NCBI RefSeq assembly: GCF_014836885.1
Contig: NZ_JACSPY010000001.1
Location: 272,330 to 336,329, forward strand
Origin: Brevibacterium gallinarum
Lineage (GTDB): Bacteria; Actinomycetota; Actinomycetes; Actinomycetales; Brevibacteriaceae
Direction: 5' to 3'
Length of the DNA stretch: 64,000 bases
A program made the position numbers and the translations under genes. Below the pieces are notes generated by a model. That model worked only from the letters and a program-made list of their open reading frames with translations. It was not told the origin of the DNA and made no database searches. Of the stretch, positions 55,072 to 63,772 are shown one piece after another; position 1 is the first letter of the stretch; each line of letters opens with the position of its first letter.

Positions 55072-56139
55072 ATGAGCAGCTTCCACGCAGAGCACAAGGT
55101 CATCGGCGGCAAACTCGTCGTCGCCGACATCGACACCGACGGTCAGGCGATCACCGCCGCGAAGATCTCCGGGGACTTCTTCCTCGAACCCGAAGACGCC
55201 TACTTCTCCATCGGCCCGGCCCTGACCGGCGCACCGGTCTCCGCGACCCGCGACGAACTCATCGCCCGCCTCGACGCCGCGCTTGCCGAATTCGGCGAGT
55301 CGCTGCAGCTGCACGGCTTCTCCACCGGCGACATCGCCACCGTCGTCCGCCGGGCCCTGACCCAGGCGGCGAACTTCACCGACTTCAACTGGAAGGTCAT
55401 CCACGGCCCCGTCCTGCCCAGCCGCGTCAACGTCGCCCTCGACGAAGTGCTGCTCACCGAGGTCGACGCCGGCAACCGACAGCCGACCCTGCGGTTCTGG
55501 GAATGGGAGGACAAAGCCACCGTCATCGGCTCCTTCCAGTCCTACGTCAACGAGCTGCGCCCTGAGGGCGTCGAGCGCCACGGCATCGACGTGGTGCGCC
55601 GCATCTCCGGCGGCGGAGCGATGTTCATGGAAGGCGGCAACTGCGTGACGTACTCGATGTACGTCCCCGACACCCTCATCGCCGGACTCGACTACGCCGA
55701 GTCCTACGCGTTCCTCGACCGCTGGGTCATCGCCGCGCTCGCCAACGAGGGCGTCGACGCCTGGTACCAGCCGATCAACGACATCACCTCCACCGGCGGC
55801 AAGATCGGCGGGGCCGCCCAGCGGCGCCTCACCTCGGGAACGGTGCTGCACCACGCAACGATGAGCTACGACATCGATGCCGACAAGATGGTCGAAGTGC
55901 TGCGCATCGGCGAGGCGAAGATGTCGGACAAGGGCGTGCGCAGCGCCAAGAAGCGCGTCGACCCGCTCAGGCGTCAGACCGGGTCGAGCCGCGAGCACAT
56001 CATCGAGACCATGATCGAGACGTTCACCAGCATGTACGGTGCCGAACGCGACACCATCACCGAGGCCGAACTCGCCCGCGCAGAAGAGCTTGTCGAGACG
56101 AAGTTCGGCACCGAGAAGTGGACGCATCGGGTGCCGTAG
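55072..56139 (+). CDS. lipoate--protein ligase family protein
   Basis: 355 residues. Catalytic domain: VNVALDEVLL, RRISGGGAMFMEGGN and DITSTGGKIGGAAQRR with the active-site Lys. The small accessory domain normally at the C-terminus of LplA sits at the N-terminus here (residues 1-105, KVIGGKLVVADIDTD...). It attaches lipoate to E2/GcvH subunits. TAGCGT ends 6 nt before the ATG, so it is probably leaderless. Confidence 0.88.
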   Translation: MSSFHAEHKVIGGKLVVADIDTDGQAITAAKISGDFFLEPEDAYFSIGPALTGAPVSATRDELIARLDAALAEFGESLQLHGFSTGDIATVVRRALTQAANFTDFNWKVIHGPVLPSRVNVALDEVLLTEVDAGNRQPTLRFWEWEDKATVIGSFQSYVNELRPEGVERHGIDVVRRISGGGAMFMEGGNCVTYSMYVPDTLIAGLDYAESYAFLDRWVIAALANEGVDAWYQPINDITSTGGKIGGAAQRRLTSGTVLHHATMSYDIDADKMVEVLRIGEAKMSDKGVRSAKKRVDPLRRQTGSSREHIIETMIETFTSMYGAERDTITEAELARAEELVETKFGTEKWTHRVP

Positions 56140-56142
56140 ACT
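56137..56142 (+). promoter_or_regulatory. putative -10 box of thyX
   Basis: TAGACT overlaps the stop codon of the lipoate ligase gene. The leader to the thyX GTG would be about 27 nt. Confidence 0.5.
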
Positions 56143-56176
56143 GACCCCAAGCCCGCCACGTCACCGAAGGAGCACC

Positions 56177-56962
56177 GTGCGCCACGTCGAACCCTCCGTT
56201 GAGCTCATCGCCCGCCCCCAGATCGACTGGGAGGCCATCAACATCTACCTCGCCGACGTCGGCGGCAGCTCCTGGTCCGAGCGCGTCGCAGACGCCGACA
56301 GCCCTGATGGCGAGGACCTCGTCGAGTTCTCCGGACGCATGTGCTACCGCTCCTGGGAGCCGGGACTCAACCCCAATGTCGGGCGGGTGCGCACGGATTC
56401 GGCCCAGTACCTCGGCAACGTCATCTCCTCCCAGCACGGGTCGGTGCTCGAACACGCCAACTACACCTTCGTGCTGCACAACGTCTCCCGCGTCCTCACC
56501 CACGAGCTCATCCGGCACCGCGCCGGCTGCGCGTATTCGCAGGAGTCGCTGCGCTATGTGCGCTTGGAGGAGATCCCGTTCTGGTTCCCTGATTGGGCGC
56601 GCGAGGACGAGGAACTGATGGAACGCTGCCTTGCCGTCCTCGACACGCTCGAAGAGCATCAGAAGTGGATGAGCGAGCACTTCAAGCTCGATGAGGAGGG
56701 CACGAAGTTCGCGCACAAGAAGCACATGACCTCCTTCATGCGCCGCTTCGCCCCCGAGGGCCTGGGCACCGGCATCGTCTACACGGCGAACCTGCGCTCC
56801 CTGCGCCACGTCGTCGAGATGCGCACCGCCCCTGGCGCCGAGGAGGAGATCCGGCTGGTGTTCGGCAAGATCGCTGAGATCATGCAGGCCGAGGCACCGG
56901 CGATCTTCGCCGACTATTCGATCGAAGACGGTGCCTGGCTGCCCGGCACCCGCAAGGCCTGA
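56177..56962 (+). CDS. thyX: flavin-dependent thymidylate synthase
   Basis: Makes dTMP from dUMP with methylene-tetrahydrofolate and FADH2. 261 residues: the ThyX motif appears as IRHRAGCAYSQESLRYVRL (the variant with three residues between RHR and AYSQ), preceded by HGSVLEHANYTFVL and followed by NLRSLRHVVEMRTAP. GTG start with GAAGGAG. Confidence 0.94.
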   Translation: MRHVEPSVELIARPQIDWEAINIYLADVGGSSWSERVADADSPDGEDLVEFSGRMCYRSWEPGLNPNVGRVRTDSAQYLGNVISSQHGSVLEHANYTFVLHNVSRVLTHELIRHRAGCAYSQESLRYVRLEEIPFWFPDWAREDEELMERCLAVLDTLEEHQKWMSEHFKLDEEGTKFAHKKHMTSFMRRFAPEGLGTGIVYTANLRSLRHVVEMRTAPGAEEEIRLVFGKIAEIMQAEAPAIFADYSIEDGAWLPGTRKA

Positions 56963-57010
56963 CCGATTCCGATGCGGTGATCACCCGCTGACCAGAGATA
57001 TGGAGCCGCC

Positions 57011-57607
57011 ATGGCACAGCTGTACGATGCAGAACTCTCACCCGGCAAGCTCGAACTCGTCCAGACCTGGCTGCCGAGCCAGGAGTGGTCCGGCCTCGAC
57101 GCCGAGGTGCCGCTGGAGGTCGTGACGAGCTACCGGTTCGACGATCCGGCCGGCGAGGTCGGCATCGAGATGCACCTCGTGCGCTCCGCCGACAATGCCG
57201 ACGGGCCGATCTACCAGGTGCCTGTCACCTACCGGGGTGCCCCGCTGGAGGGGGCCGAGGATGCGCTCATCACAACGATGGAGCATTCGGTGCTCGGCAA
57301 GCGCTGGGTCTACGACGCCGTGGCCGACCCGGTGTTCGTCGAGCAGGCCCGCCGCACCATCGCCGAGGCGGACACCTCGGCTGAGGAGATCATCGTCGAC
57401 GGCGACAACCCCGGTCCGCGCACTGACATCGCCGACGCCCGCGGCACCGGCTGGGATGCCGCAATCAAGGCCGTCGAGGAAGCCGACCTCAACGTCACCC
57501 GTCTCCTGGAAGCCGACCAGCTTTCCGGTGCCGAGACCGGACCCGGCATGCTGATGGCGACGTGGGACGGGCAGTCCGAGCCGGTCGAGCTCATGCGTCT
57601 GGTCTGA
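57011..57607 (+). CDS. maltokinase N-terminal cap-like (CG0192-related) protein
   Basis: 198 residues, soluble, single domain (AQLYDAELSPGKLELVQTWLPSQEW..., YQVPVTYRGAPLEGAEDALITTMEHSVLGKRWVYDA). This matches the stand-alone proteins related to the cap domain of actinobacterial maltokinases; function unknown. GGAG lies 5 nt before the ATG. No kinase gene is adjacent. Confidence 0.8.
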   Translation: MAQLYDAELSPGKLELVQTWLPSQEWSGLDAEVPLEVVTSYRFDDPAGEVGIEMHLVRSADNADGPIYQVPVTYRGAPLEGAEDALITTMEHSVLGKRWVYDAVADPVFVEQARRTIAEADTSAEEIIVDGDNPGPRTDIADARGTGWDAAIKAVEEADLNVTRLLEADQLSGAETGPGMLMATWDGQSEPVELMRLV

Positions 57608-57638
57608 GAGCAGCCGCGTGAACTGAGTTTCCGCACAA

Positions 57639-57683
57639 CAGACAGCGGGCGCGTGAGATCGTCTCTCACGCGCCCGCTGTCTG
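57639..57683. terminator. bidirectional terminator between convergent genes
   Basis: 20-bp perfect stem (57639-57658 with 57664-57683) and 5-nt loop. Confidence 0.7.
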
Positions 57684-57706
57684 CTGTCAGTCAGGCCTGC
57701 TGCGCC

Positions 57707-58444
57707 TCAGTGACGCGGCGGGATCTCGTTGCCGTTCTCGTCGAAGCGCGGCTCCTGGACATCCCGGCCGTGCGGGTCGAGTCCCTGGCCGTGATCATGA
57801 CCCTGCCCGCGCGGATCGAACTCCTGTCCCTGTGCGCGAGCGTCGTGCTCGTGCGCACCCGGTGCGGCGTGACCATCGTGCTGACGGTGGCCATCACGGC
57901 CCAGCTCGTCACGGCCGAGACCATCATGGTGGCGGTCGTCGCGGCCGAGCCCGTCGTGGTGGCGGTCGTCGCGGCCATGACCGTGGTCGTCACGGTGGGC
58001 AGCGCCAGTGGCACCGGCAGCACCGGCGCCTGCGGCACCAGCCGCACCGGCGGTTGAGCGCTTTCCGGACTTCTCATCGAAATCGGGATCGAGCTCATTG
58101 GCCTTGGCCTCGCGGCGCTTGAGCTCCTCGCGCTCGGCGGCGAGCTGCTCCTCTTCGCGGTTGATGGTGCTTTCCTTGCGGTCGGCCTCCAGGCGGGCCT
58201 TCTCAGCTTCAAGTCGACGATTCTCAACATCGAGCTCACGCTGACGGACGTCGATGTCGTAATGCTTGTTCTCCTCGCGGAGCTGCTCGGCCTCACGACG
58301 CTGCTGTTCGCGGCGGCGCTCCTCCTCGATCCGCTTCTGTTCTTCCTTCTTCTTCGACGCCTTCATCAGCGCGGCGACGATCGCAATGATGATGATGACG
58401 CCGATGACTGCGGCGATGATGAGGAGCAAGGTCTGATTGTCCAT
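57707..58444 (-). CDS. membrane-anchored coiled-coil protein with His/Asp-rich tail
   Basis: 245 residues in three parts. One membrane segment at residues 4-26 (LLLIIAAVIGVIIIIAIVAAL). A highly charged coiled coil at about 27-120 (Glu/Arg/Lys/Gln). A disordered tail after about 127 with a duplicated GRDDRHHDGL unit and many His, Asp and Gly. GGAGGG lies 6 nt before ATG 58444. No family assigned; metal binding by the tail is possible. Confidence 0.75.
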   Translation of the reverse strand: MDNQTLLLIIAAVIGVIIIIAIVAALMKASKKKEEQKRIEEERRREQQRREAEQLREENKHYDIDVRQRELDVENRRLEAEKARLEADRKESTINREEEQLAAEREELKRREAKANELDPDFDEKSGKRSTAGAAGAAGAGAAGATGAAHRDDHGHGRDDRHHDGLGRDDRHHDGLGRDELGRDGHRQHDGHAAPGAHEHDARAQGQEFDPRGQGHDHGQGLDPHGRDVQEPRFDENGNEIPPRH

Positions 58445-58697
58445 GAGATGTCCCTCCGTCAAGGAGACTTGGTGCCTCCACTGCCACCAGCATAGTCGTC
58501 TGACCAGGAGATGTAACGGGTTTCACTGCACCGGGTGCAGGCATTCGACCAGATGCCGAGCCTGGGCGCAGATGAGGGACGAAGGTGGCTGCTCACGCGA
58601 ATCCCGGGAACCAGCGCGTGTCCGCAGGCGGTCGATTCCCAGCGTGTCCGCAGCCGGTCGATCCTCAGCCGCGGGCCCAGCGCGCGGCAATACCGCG

Positions 58698-59636
58698 TCA
58701 GCTGCGCGGTTCGATGCCGGCGGCGGCCAGCGCCTCGAGCAGCTCACGGCGCAGCCGCTGGGCGCGCTGGCTGAACGCCTGCTGCCGGCGCATGTACTCA
58801 GCCTTGCCCGCGGCCGTGTCGATCGCCACGACCCCATAGCCCCAGGCCCGCACGTCATACGGGCTGGCCTCCATATCGAGTGTCCGGATATCGCGGGCAA
58901 GATCGAACGCCGTGACGATCACCTGCGAGGGCACGATCGGCCCGAGCTTCATCGCCCACTTGTACAGATCCATCCCGGCGTGCAGGCAGCCCGGCTGCTC
59001 CATCGACACCATCGTCTTCCGTTCCGGCGTGAGCGTGTTCAGCGGCCGGGCGGCCGGGGTGAAGAACCGGAACGCATCGAAATGCGAACACTGGATGCGA
59101 TGGGATTCGACGACCCTGTCGGTCTCGGCCTGGCTCAGCCGCAGCGGCACCTGCCTATGCCGGTGCTCATCAGCTGACTGCCGGTAGACCATCGCCCATT
59201 CGTGCAGCCCGAAGCAGCCCAGCTGCGCCTCCCGTTCCAGGGTCGCCGCCAGCAGGTTCGCGATGAACTGCGCGCCCTCACCTCGGTCGGCCTTCCAGGC
59301 CGGGACGTCGACGAAAGCAACATTGCCTGCGACCGTCCACCAGCGGCGGGTGAACTGCTCACGATCTGCTGCCTCGGGGGCGGCGAGCCCGATCCCGACG
59401 CCGGGCTGGTAGCGGGCCACCTGCGCAGGCGTGAAAGGATAGTAAGTGAAGAGGAAGTCCTCGACCGGGTGCTTCTCGCCGCGGGCCCGGCGCGCCAGAT
59501 GGGCGCCCATCCGCTCCTCGACGGCGGCGGCGAGCTCGGCGGCGGCAGCCTTCCAGGTGGCAGCGTCGATGACCGTCTCGGGTGCGCCAGTCGCAGCCGA
59601 GCCGGAGGTGGAGGCAGGGGTGGTGTCGGTGTGCAT
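58698..59636 (-). CDS. 3-methyladenine DNA glycosylase-like protein
   Basis: 312 residues. Landmarks ARRARGEKHPVEDFLFTYYPFTPAQVARYQPG, GCFGLHEWAMVY, SHFDAFRFFTPAARPLN, LHAGMDLYKWAMKLGPIVPSQ and TLDMEASPYDVR match the actinobacterial proteins annotated as 3-methyladenine DNA glycosylase; activity of that group is not something I can confirm. GACAAT lies 9 nt before ATG 59636. It abuts the truncated hrpB copy. Confidence 0.78.
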   Translation of the reverse strand: MHTDTTPASTSGSAATGAPETVIDAATWKAAAAELAAAVEERMGAHLARRARGEKHPVEDFLFTYYPFTPAQVARYQPGVGIGLAAPEAADREQFTRRWWTVAGNVAFVDVPAWKADRGEGAQFIANLLAATLEREAQLGCFGLHEWAMVYRQSADEHRHRQVPLRLSQAETDRVVESHRIQCSHFDAFRFFTPAARPLNTLTPERKTMVSMEQPGCLHAGMDLYKWAMKLGPIVPSQVIVTAFDLARDIRTLDMEASPYDVRAWGYGVVAIDTAAGKAEYMRRQQAFSQRAQRLRRELLEALAAAGIEPRS

Positions 59637-59658
59637 CGCCTGCCCATTGTCGCAGACG

Positions 59659-59886
59659 CTCAGCGGCCTGAGCGCTTGGTGCCGCGGGCAGGTGGGGCGG
59701 TGAGCGGATCCTCTGGCCATGGATGCTTGATGTAGCGGCCGCGGTTCTCTGCCCGCACGCCCGGGTAGCCCTGCTGCCAGAAAGAGGCGAGGTCGGCGGT
59801 GACGGCCATCGGCCGGCCGGCAGGGGAGAGCAGGTGCATGAGCACCGGCACCCGTCCATCGCAGATGACCGGACTCGCCTGCCAGC
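59659..59886. repeat. hrpB 3'-end direct repeat, copy 1
   Basis: Matches 63773-64000 at an offset of 4,114 bp with only about ten differences. The match is cut off by the window edge. Confidence 0.9.
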
Positions 59887-60292
59887 CGAAGCACTCCTGC
59901 AGCTTGACCGCCAGCACCGGGGCGGCGATCTCGGCACCGGCAGTGTCCGCGTCGCGGTCACCGTGGTCCTCCGGGGCCGGATAGCGCAGCCGCACCGTGG
60001 AGCCGCTGGGCACCTCAATGCGCTCCGGGGCGAGCTCATCGAACCGGCCGGCTTCTGGCCACGGCAACAGATTGCGCAGGGCAGACGTCCAGTCGATTCC
60101 CGCCGCCGAGGCACCGGCCGCCATCCGGGTCAGCTCACCATGGCACCATTCCGCGAGCCCGGATTCGAGCGCGGTGAACCGGACATCGGGCCAGGGCGCG
60201 CCGAGTACGGCATGCAGCAGCCCGAGCCGGCCCCGCAGCTGCGCAAACCCGGCGAGCCGCTGCACGTGCAGAAATGCAGCGTGGCTGGACAA
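59660..60292 (-). pseudogene. hrpB: hrpB 3' fragment (5'-truncated helicase)
   Basis: 210 codons matching the C-terminal region of the ATP-dependent helicase HrpB ([76 protein letters not shown]). The helicase motor domains are missing, and the homology stops near 60290 at a boundary with unrelated, less GC-rich DNA. Its last 228 bp are nearly identical to 63773-64000. Confidence 0.85.
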
Positions 60293-60444
60293 GGGCAGTT
60301 CGCTTCAGGTCTGGCGCCTGCGCCCGAGACGTGTCGTGATCCTGTTTGAGCTAGAGTGCTGTCTGCTTGAACTCATCAGTGTCGATCTCTGGCATGACTT
60401 CAACATTTTCTGGAGTTGATCCAGTCATGAAGTCATCCGAACCT

Positions 60445-61086
60445 TCAGCGGACCCTTGAAGAGTCGAGACCCGGGCACGACGAGATCTGGTCTATAGTCT
60501 TCACGTCAGCGGCTACGATGGTGAACGGCACATCCCAATGCGAATCGAGCATCCAGGATCGTTCATCTGCCCACATCAAGTTCGGCCATTCGATCCAACC
60601 ATGAGTTGTACGCAACGACTCCATCAGCTCAAGACCCGTACCAGTGAACTGGCGCATGAGGAACCGTTCACCACCGGCAACCACGAGCTGTCGATCAGAT
60701 GCGACGATCTGGCCTTCCGTGTTGCGCTGCATGCCGGTATGTGGTGAGGACGGAGTAACAAGGATATCCGTGCCGAAGCCAAGATGCACAGAAGCCCGAG
60801 AGGGGCACAGAATCTGTAGGAGGATCGTCGCTTGAGTCTGATCCAGTTCTCCAGTAGTAGGTGAGAATCGATCCCGTCCCGCTGAAAGTTCGATTGCGTC
60901 CGCACCTCGAGACTTGTCAACCTCCTGCCATTCGAGCGGTTGGCCGTTCTCGTCCTCAAACGGATGGAGAATCGCCGCAACTGACCAGCTGTCGAAATCT
61001 GGTATTCGTGTGGTCAACGTTAGGCCGAGCACGTCGACTTGCAAAGGCTCTCGGCTCGTCAGCCATTCCGTATCATCACAGGTCAT
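60445..61086 (-). CDS. protein of unknown function, third gene of inserted operon
   Basis: 213 residues, soluble, no signal peptide (MTCDDTEWLTSREPLQVDVLGLTL... GWIEWPNLMWADERSWMLDSHWDVPF). ATG 61086 lies inside the end of the upstream lipoprotein gene, with GGAGA 7 nt before it, so it is coupled. Codon use is less GC-rich than the core genes. No family recognised. A 9-bp inverted repeat (60394-60402 with 60428-60436) follows and may terminate the operon. Confidence 0.65.
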   Translation of the reverse strand: MTCDDTEWLTSREPLQVDVLGLTLTTRIPDFDSWSVAAILHPFEDENGQPLEWQEVDKSRGADAIELSAGRDRFSPTTGELDQTQATILLQILCPSRASVHLGFGTDILVTPSSPHTGMQRNTEGQIVASDRQLVVAGGERFLMRQFTGTGLELMESLRTTHGWIEWPNLMWADERSWMLDSHWDVPFTIVAADVKTIDQISSCPGLDSSRVR

Positions 61087-61747
61087 CTGAAGATCTCCGA
61101 AAGGCATAGCTGATAGACACGGGCTGAACATCGTCCGAGAAAGCATCCTTTCGTGCGAACCACTCGAACTGAACTATCACAAAAGTATCAGAGGGGCCGT
61201 GAAGGTGAAGGCCCAGCCCAACGCCGTCCTTCTCATTCGATACCGTACACTGAGCGTTCGAATGCGGGTCTGGATCTGTTGCGTCGATAAAGGTGCATGA
61301 GTATATCTGCTGCTCCTGTTCTGACGGTAGACCGTTCGGTCCAACTTCGTCCGAGACGAGCGCGGTCGCTTCTGCTGCTGGGTAACCTGATTCCAGGCGA
61401 AGGTCATCCTGGGTCAGTAAGATGGGCCAGAACTCCCGCGCCTGCGGCGGTTCCGGAGTCGGGCTCATCCCGGGCCAGCTTGCGTGTACTGGAAGTGCGC
61501 TCACTCCTCGGGCATCCACTAGGGAAGGAAGGGTACGCGAGTCGCTCAAAAGAGGGAGGTCATGCTCCGCGATGAAGTGGGCAGTCTCCTCTGGGGCGGC
61601 TGCTTCTGGAGCCGGTGCTTTATCGATGTTGCTATCCTGTTGCTCGGTGCAGGCGGCAAGGGTGAGGACTGTGAGACATAAAGCTATTGCAGTAGGGGCC
61701 CGTTTCGACGTCGCGCCAGCGGTGAAGCGAATCAACGGTAGGTGCAC
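61076..61747 (-). CDS. lipoprotein of unknown function, second gene of inserted operon
   Basis: 223 residues from GTG 61747 (or TTG 61735, which overlaps the preceding TGA by 4 bp). Signal peptide with lipobox LTLAAC, an Ala/Pro/Glu-rich linker, then a soluble domain with two Cys (YSCTFIDATD...AQCTVSNEKDGVGLGLHLHG) and FVIVQFEWFARKDAF. No family recognised. Confidence 0.68.
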   Translation of the reverse strand: MHLPLIRFTAGATSKRAPTAIALCLTVLTLAACTEQQDSNIDKAPAPEAAAPEETAHFIAEHDLPLLSDSRTLPSLVDARGVSALPVHASWPGMSPTPEPPQAREFWPILLTQDDLRLESGYPAAEATALVSDEVGPNGLPSEQEQQIYSCTFIDATDPDPHSNAQCTVSNEKDGVGLGLHLHGPSDTFVIVQFEWFARKDAFSDDVQPVSISYAFRRSSDDL

Positions 61748-62352
61748 TTCAGCTTTGACTTGGACGTCGTGCGGTAGGTTAGGCCCCTATAACCATTTGA
61801 GAAAGTGCTGTAATATCGACCTTGGGTTCGATAGTTGTAGGTTTTATTTTTGTGGCACCGGAAGGCGAGGTTGAGCTTTTTATGCATTCTACTCCCGCTT
61901 CCCGTGCCAGACTTCTGGTGAACCCACCCGAACCAAGCTGACCGATATGTGGAGCCTGTGACCGTATTGGTTACAACGCTTGACGGGCATTTTCCGCGCA
62001 GGTGAGTATTCACGGTGTAACCGTTCTTCGCAGTCTGTGAGATGTGAGGGCTATCCTGACCGATCTTGCAATCTATGCGGGTGGGGCGCCGCGCGGCTTC
62101 TCCGACACCTGGTGCTTCCCCGGTATAGACCCCTGCGTCAGAGTGAGTCTCTGAGGCGTCGACAGCGACTAATGGCTCGTCGGTGAGCGTGCCCTCCCGA
62201 TCCTCTAGCTTGCCGTCCGCTGCTGCTCCTTTTGCCGCTGCGTGAGCATTAGTCGTCGAATCGACAGTCAGTGACCGCGCTGCGCCGGCAGGCGCTAGAG
62301 CTATGACCCCAGCCAGCAAAATTGCAGAAGCTCGAGTGATTCTCCGATTCAT
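61732..62352 (-). CDS. secreted cysteine-containing protein, first gene of inserted operon
   Basis: About 206 residues. Signal peptide (ASAILLAGVIALAPAGAARS), low-complexity spacer, then a domain with four Cys (RIDCKIG, GKCPSS, FRCHKN, KLKC) and many Thr/Ser/Tyr/Lys. It resembles in outline the small secreted beta-rich domains common in actinobacteria. ATG 62352 is preferred, with AGGA 10 nt upstream. Overlaps the lipoprotein gene. Function unknown. Confidence 0.65.
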   Translation of the reverse strand: MNRRITRASAILLAGVIALAPAGAARSLTVDSTTNAHAAAKGAAADGKLEDREGTLTDEPLVAVDASETHSDAGVYTGEAPGVGEAARRPTRIDCKIGQDSPHISQTAKNGYTVNTHLRGKCPSSVVTNTVTGSTYRSAWFGWVHQKSGTGSGSRMHKKLNLAFRCHKNKTYNYRTQGRYYSTFSNGYRGLTYRTTSKSKLKCTYR

Positions 62353-62435
62353 AGCGTTCACATCCTGATCTCTGGGTGCAGCTTAACCCTTTGATGAATA
62401 CTATGTGAATGCACATGCTGTCAAGGCGGAGAGTT

Positions 62436-63770
62436 GGCTATTCTAAGATTTCCGGACGTGTCTCGCGCTTCCTTCTCCACCCCTGCTCTGACCGTGTTCT
62501 GCTGTCTTGATGAGCTACGGTCTCGTAGCTGTCGGGCAGCGTCTTGACCGTGAGAGTGCCGTGCACGAGTGTCGCAGGACAGAGCCCGACGCGTCGTGTC
62601 GGGGTTGCGGCACGGAAGCGACCTCATGCGCGTTGATCGCGCGGCGGTTGGCGCATGAGCCCTTCGGGCATCGGCCGACGACTCTGTTAGTCCGCGTGCG
62701 ACGCTATCGCTGTTCACACTGCAGTGGTGCCTGGCGCGAGGACCTCACCGCTGCAGCAGATATGCCAGCAAAGCGCTCGCGTCGCGGCATCCGGTGGGCG
62801 CTGGAAGCGATCGTGATCGACCACCTCCGCGTGGCAAGGGCTGCGGCCGGTCTCGGAGTCTCCTGGCATACGGCCAGCAACGCGATCCTCGCTGAGGGAC
62901 ACCGGGTCCTGATCGATGATCCGGGCGGTGCGGTGGGGTCACTACGCTCGGTGTCGATGAACACGTCTGGCGACACACCCGGCACGGCGATAAGTACGTC
63001 ACCGTCATCATTGACCTCACTCCGATCCGCACGAAGACGGGACCGGCCAGGCTGCTGGACATGATCGAAGGCCGATCGCAGCGGGTGTTCAAGACCTAGC
63101 TGGCCGAATGCTCCGCGAACTGATGGGATGGTCTCGAAGTGGTCGCGGTGGACGGATTCACCGGCTTCAAGACCGCCGCCGCAGAAGAGATCCCAACAGC
63201 GGTCGCGGTGATGCACCCATTCCATGTCGTCCAGCTCGCCGGCCACGCGCTCGACGACTGCCGACGCCGCGTCCATCGCGACACGTTCGGACGTCGAGGC
63301 CGTTCCAGTGACCGGCCCTACGGCGCCCGCCGCACCCTGCACACCGGCGAAGCACTCCTCGTCGACCGGCAACGCGAACACCTGCTGCGCCTGTTCACGA
63401 ACGAACAGCACGTCGAGGTCGAAGCGACCTGGGGCATCTACCAGCGGATGATCATTGCCTACCGGCACCCCGACCGGGCGGCGGGAAAGACACTGATGCA
63501 GAAGCTGATCGACGACGTCACCACAGGTGTCCCCACCGCGCTGACAGAGATCCGCAAGCTCGGCGCACCCTGAAACGTCGCACCCCTGACGCGCTGGCCT
63601 ACTTCGACCGTCCCGGCACATCCAACGGCCCCACCGAAGCAATCAACGGACGCCTCGTACACCTCCGCGGCTCAGCCCTCGGCCTCCGGAACCCGACCAT
63701 CTACACAGCCAGATCACTGCTCGAAGCCGGTGGATTCAGACCCGCACTACACCCTCATTTGCGATAAGCC
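62436..63770 (+). mobile_element. degenerate ISL3-family insertion sequence
   Basis: Extent estimated from the ends: the left begins GGCTATTC and the right end, read inward, begins GGCTTATCGCAAATGAG. The inverted match is only partial and no target duplication is visible. The right end directly abuts the stop codon of hrpB copy 2. Confidence 0.6.
62488..63767 (+). pseudogene. ISL3-family transposase, inactivated
   Basis: Pieces of one transposase lie in three frames: zinc-ribbon N-terminus (CRGCG... RRYRCSHCSGAWRED), HTH (ARAAAGLGVSWHTASNAI), catalytic regions TLGVDEHVWRHTRHGDKYVTV and VVAVDGFTGFKTAAAEE, and the final NGPTEAINGRLVHLRGSALG. Frameshifts map near 62514, 62935 and 63560. In-frame stops occur at 63097 (TAG where a Trp is usual) and 63121. 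It cannot make a working enzyme. Confidence 0.85.
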
Positions 63771-63772
63771 TG

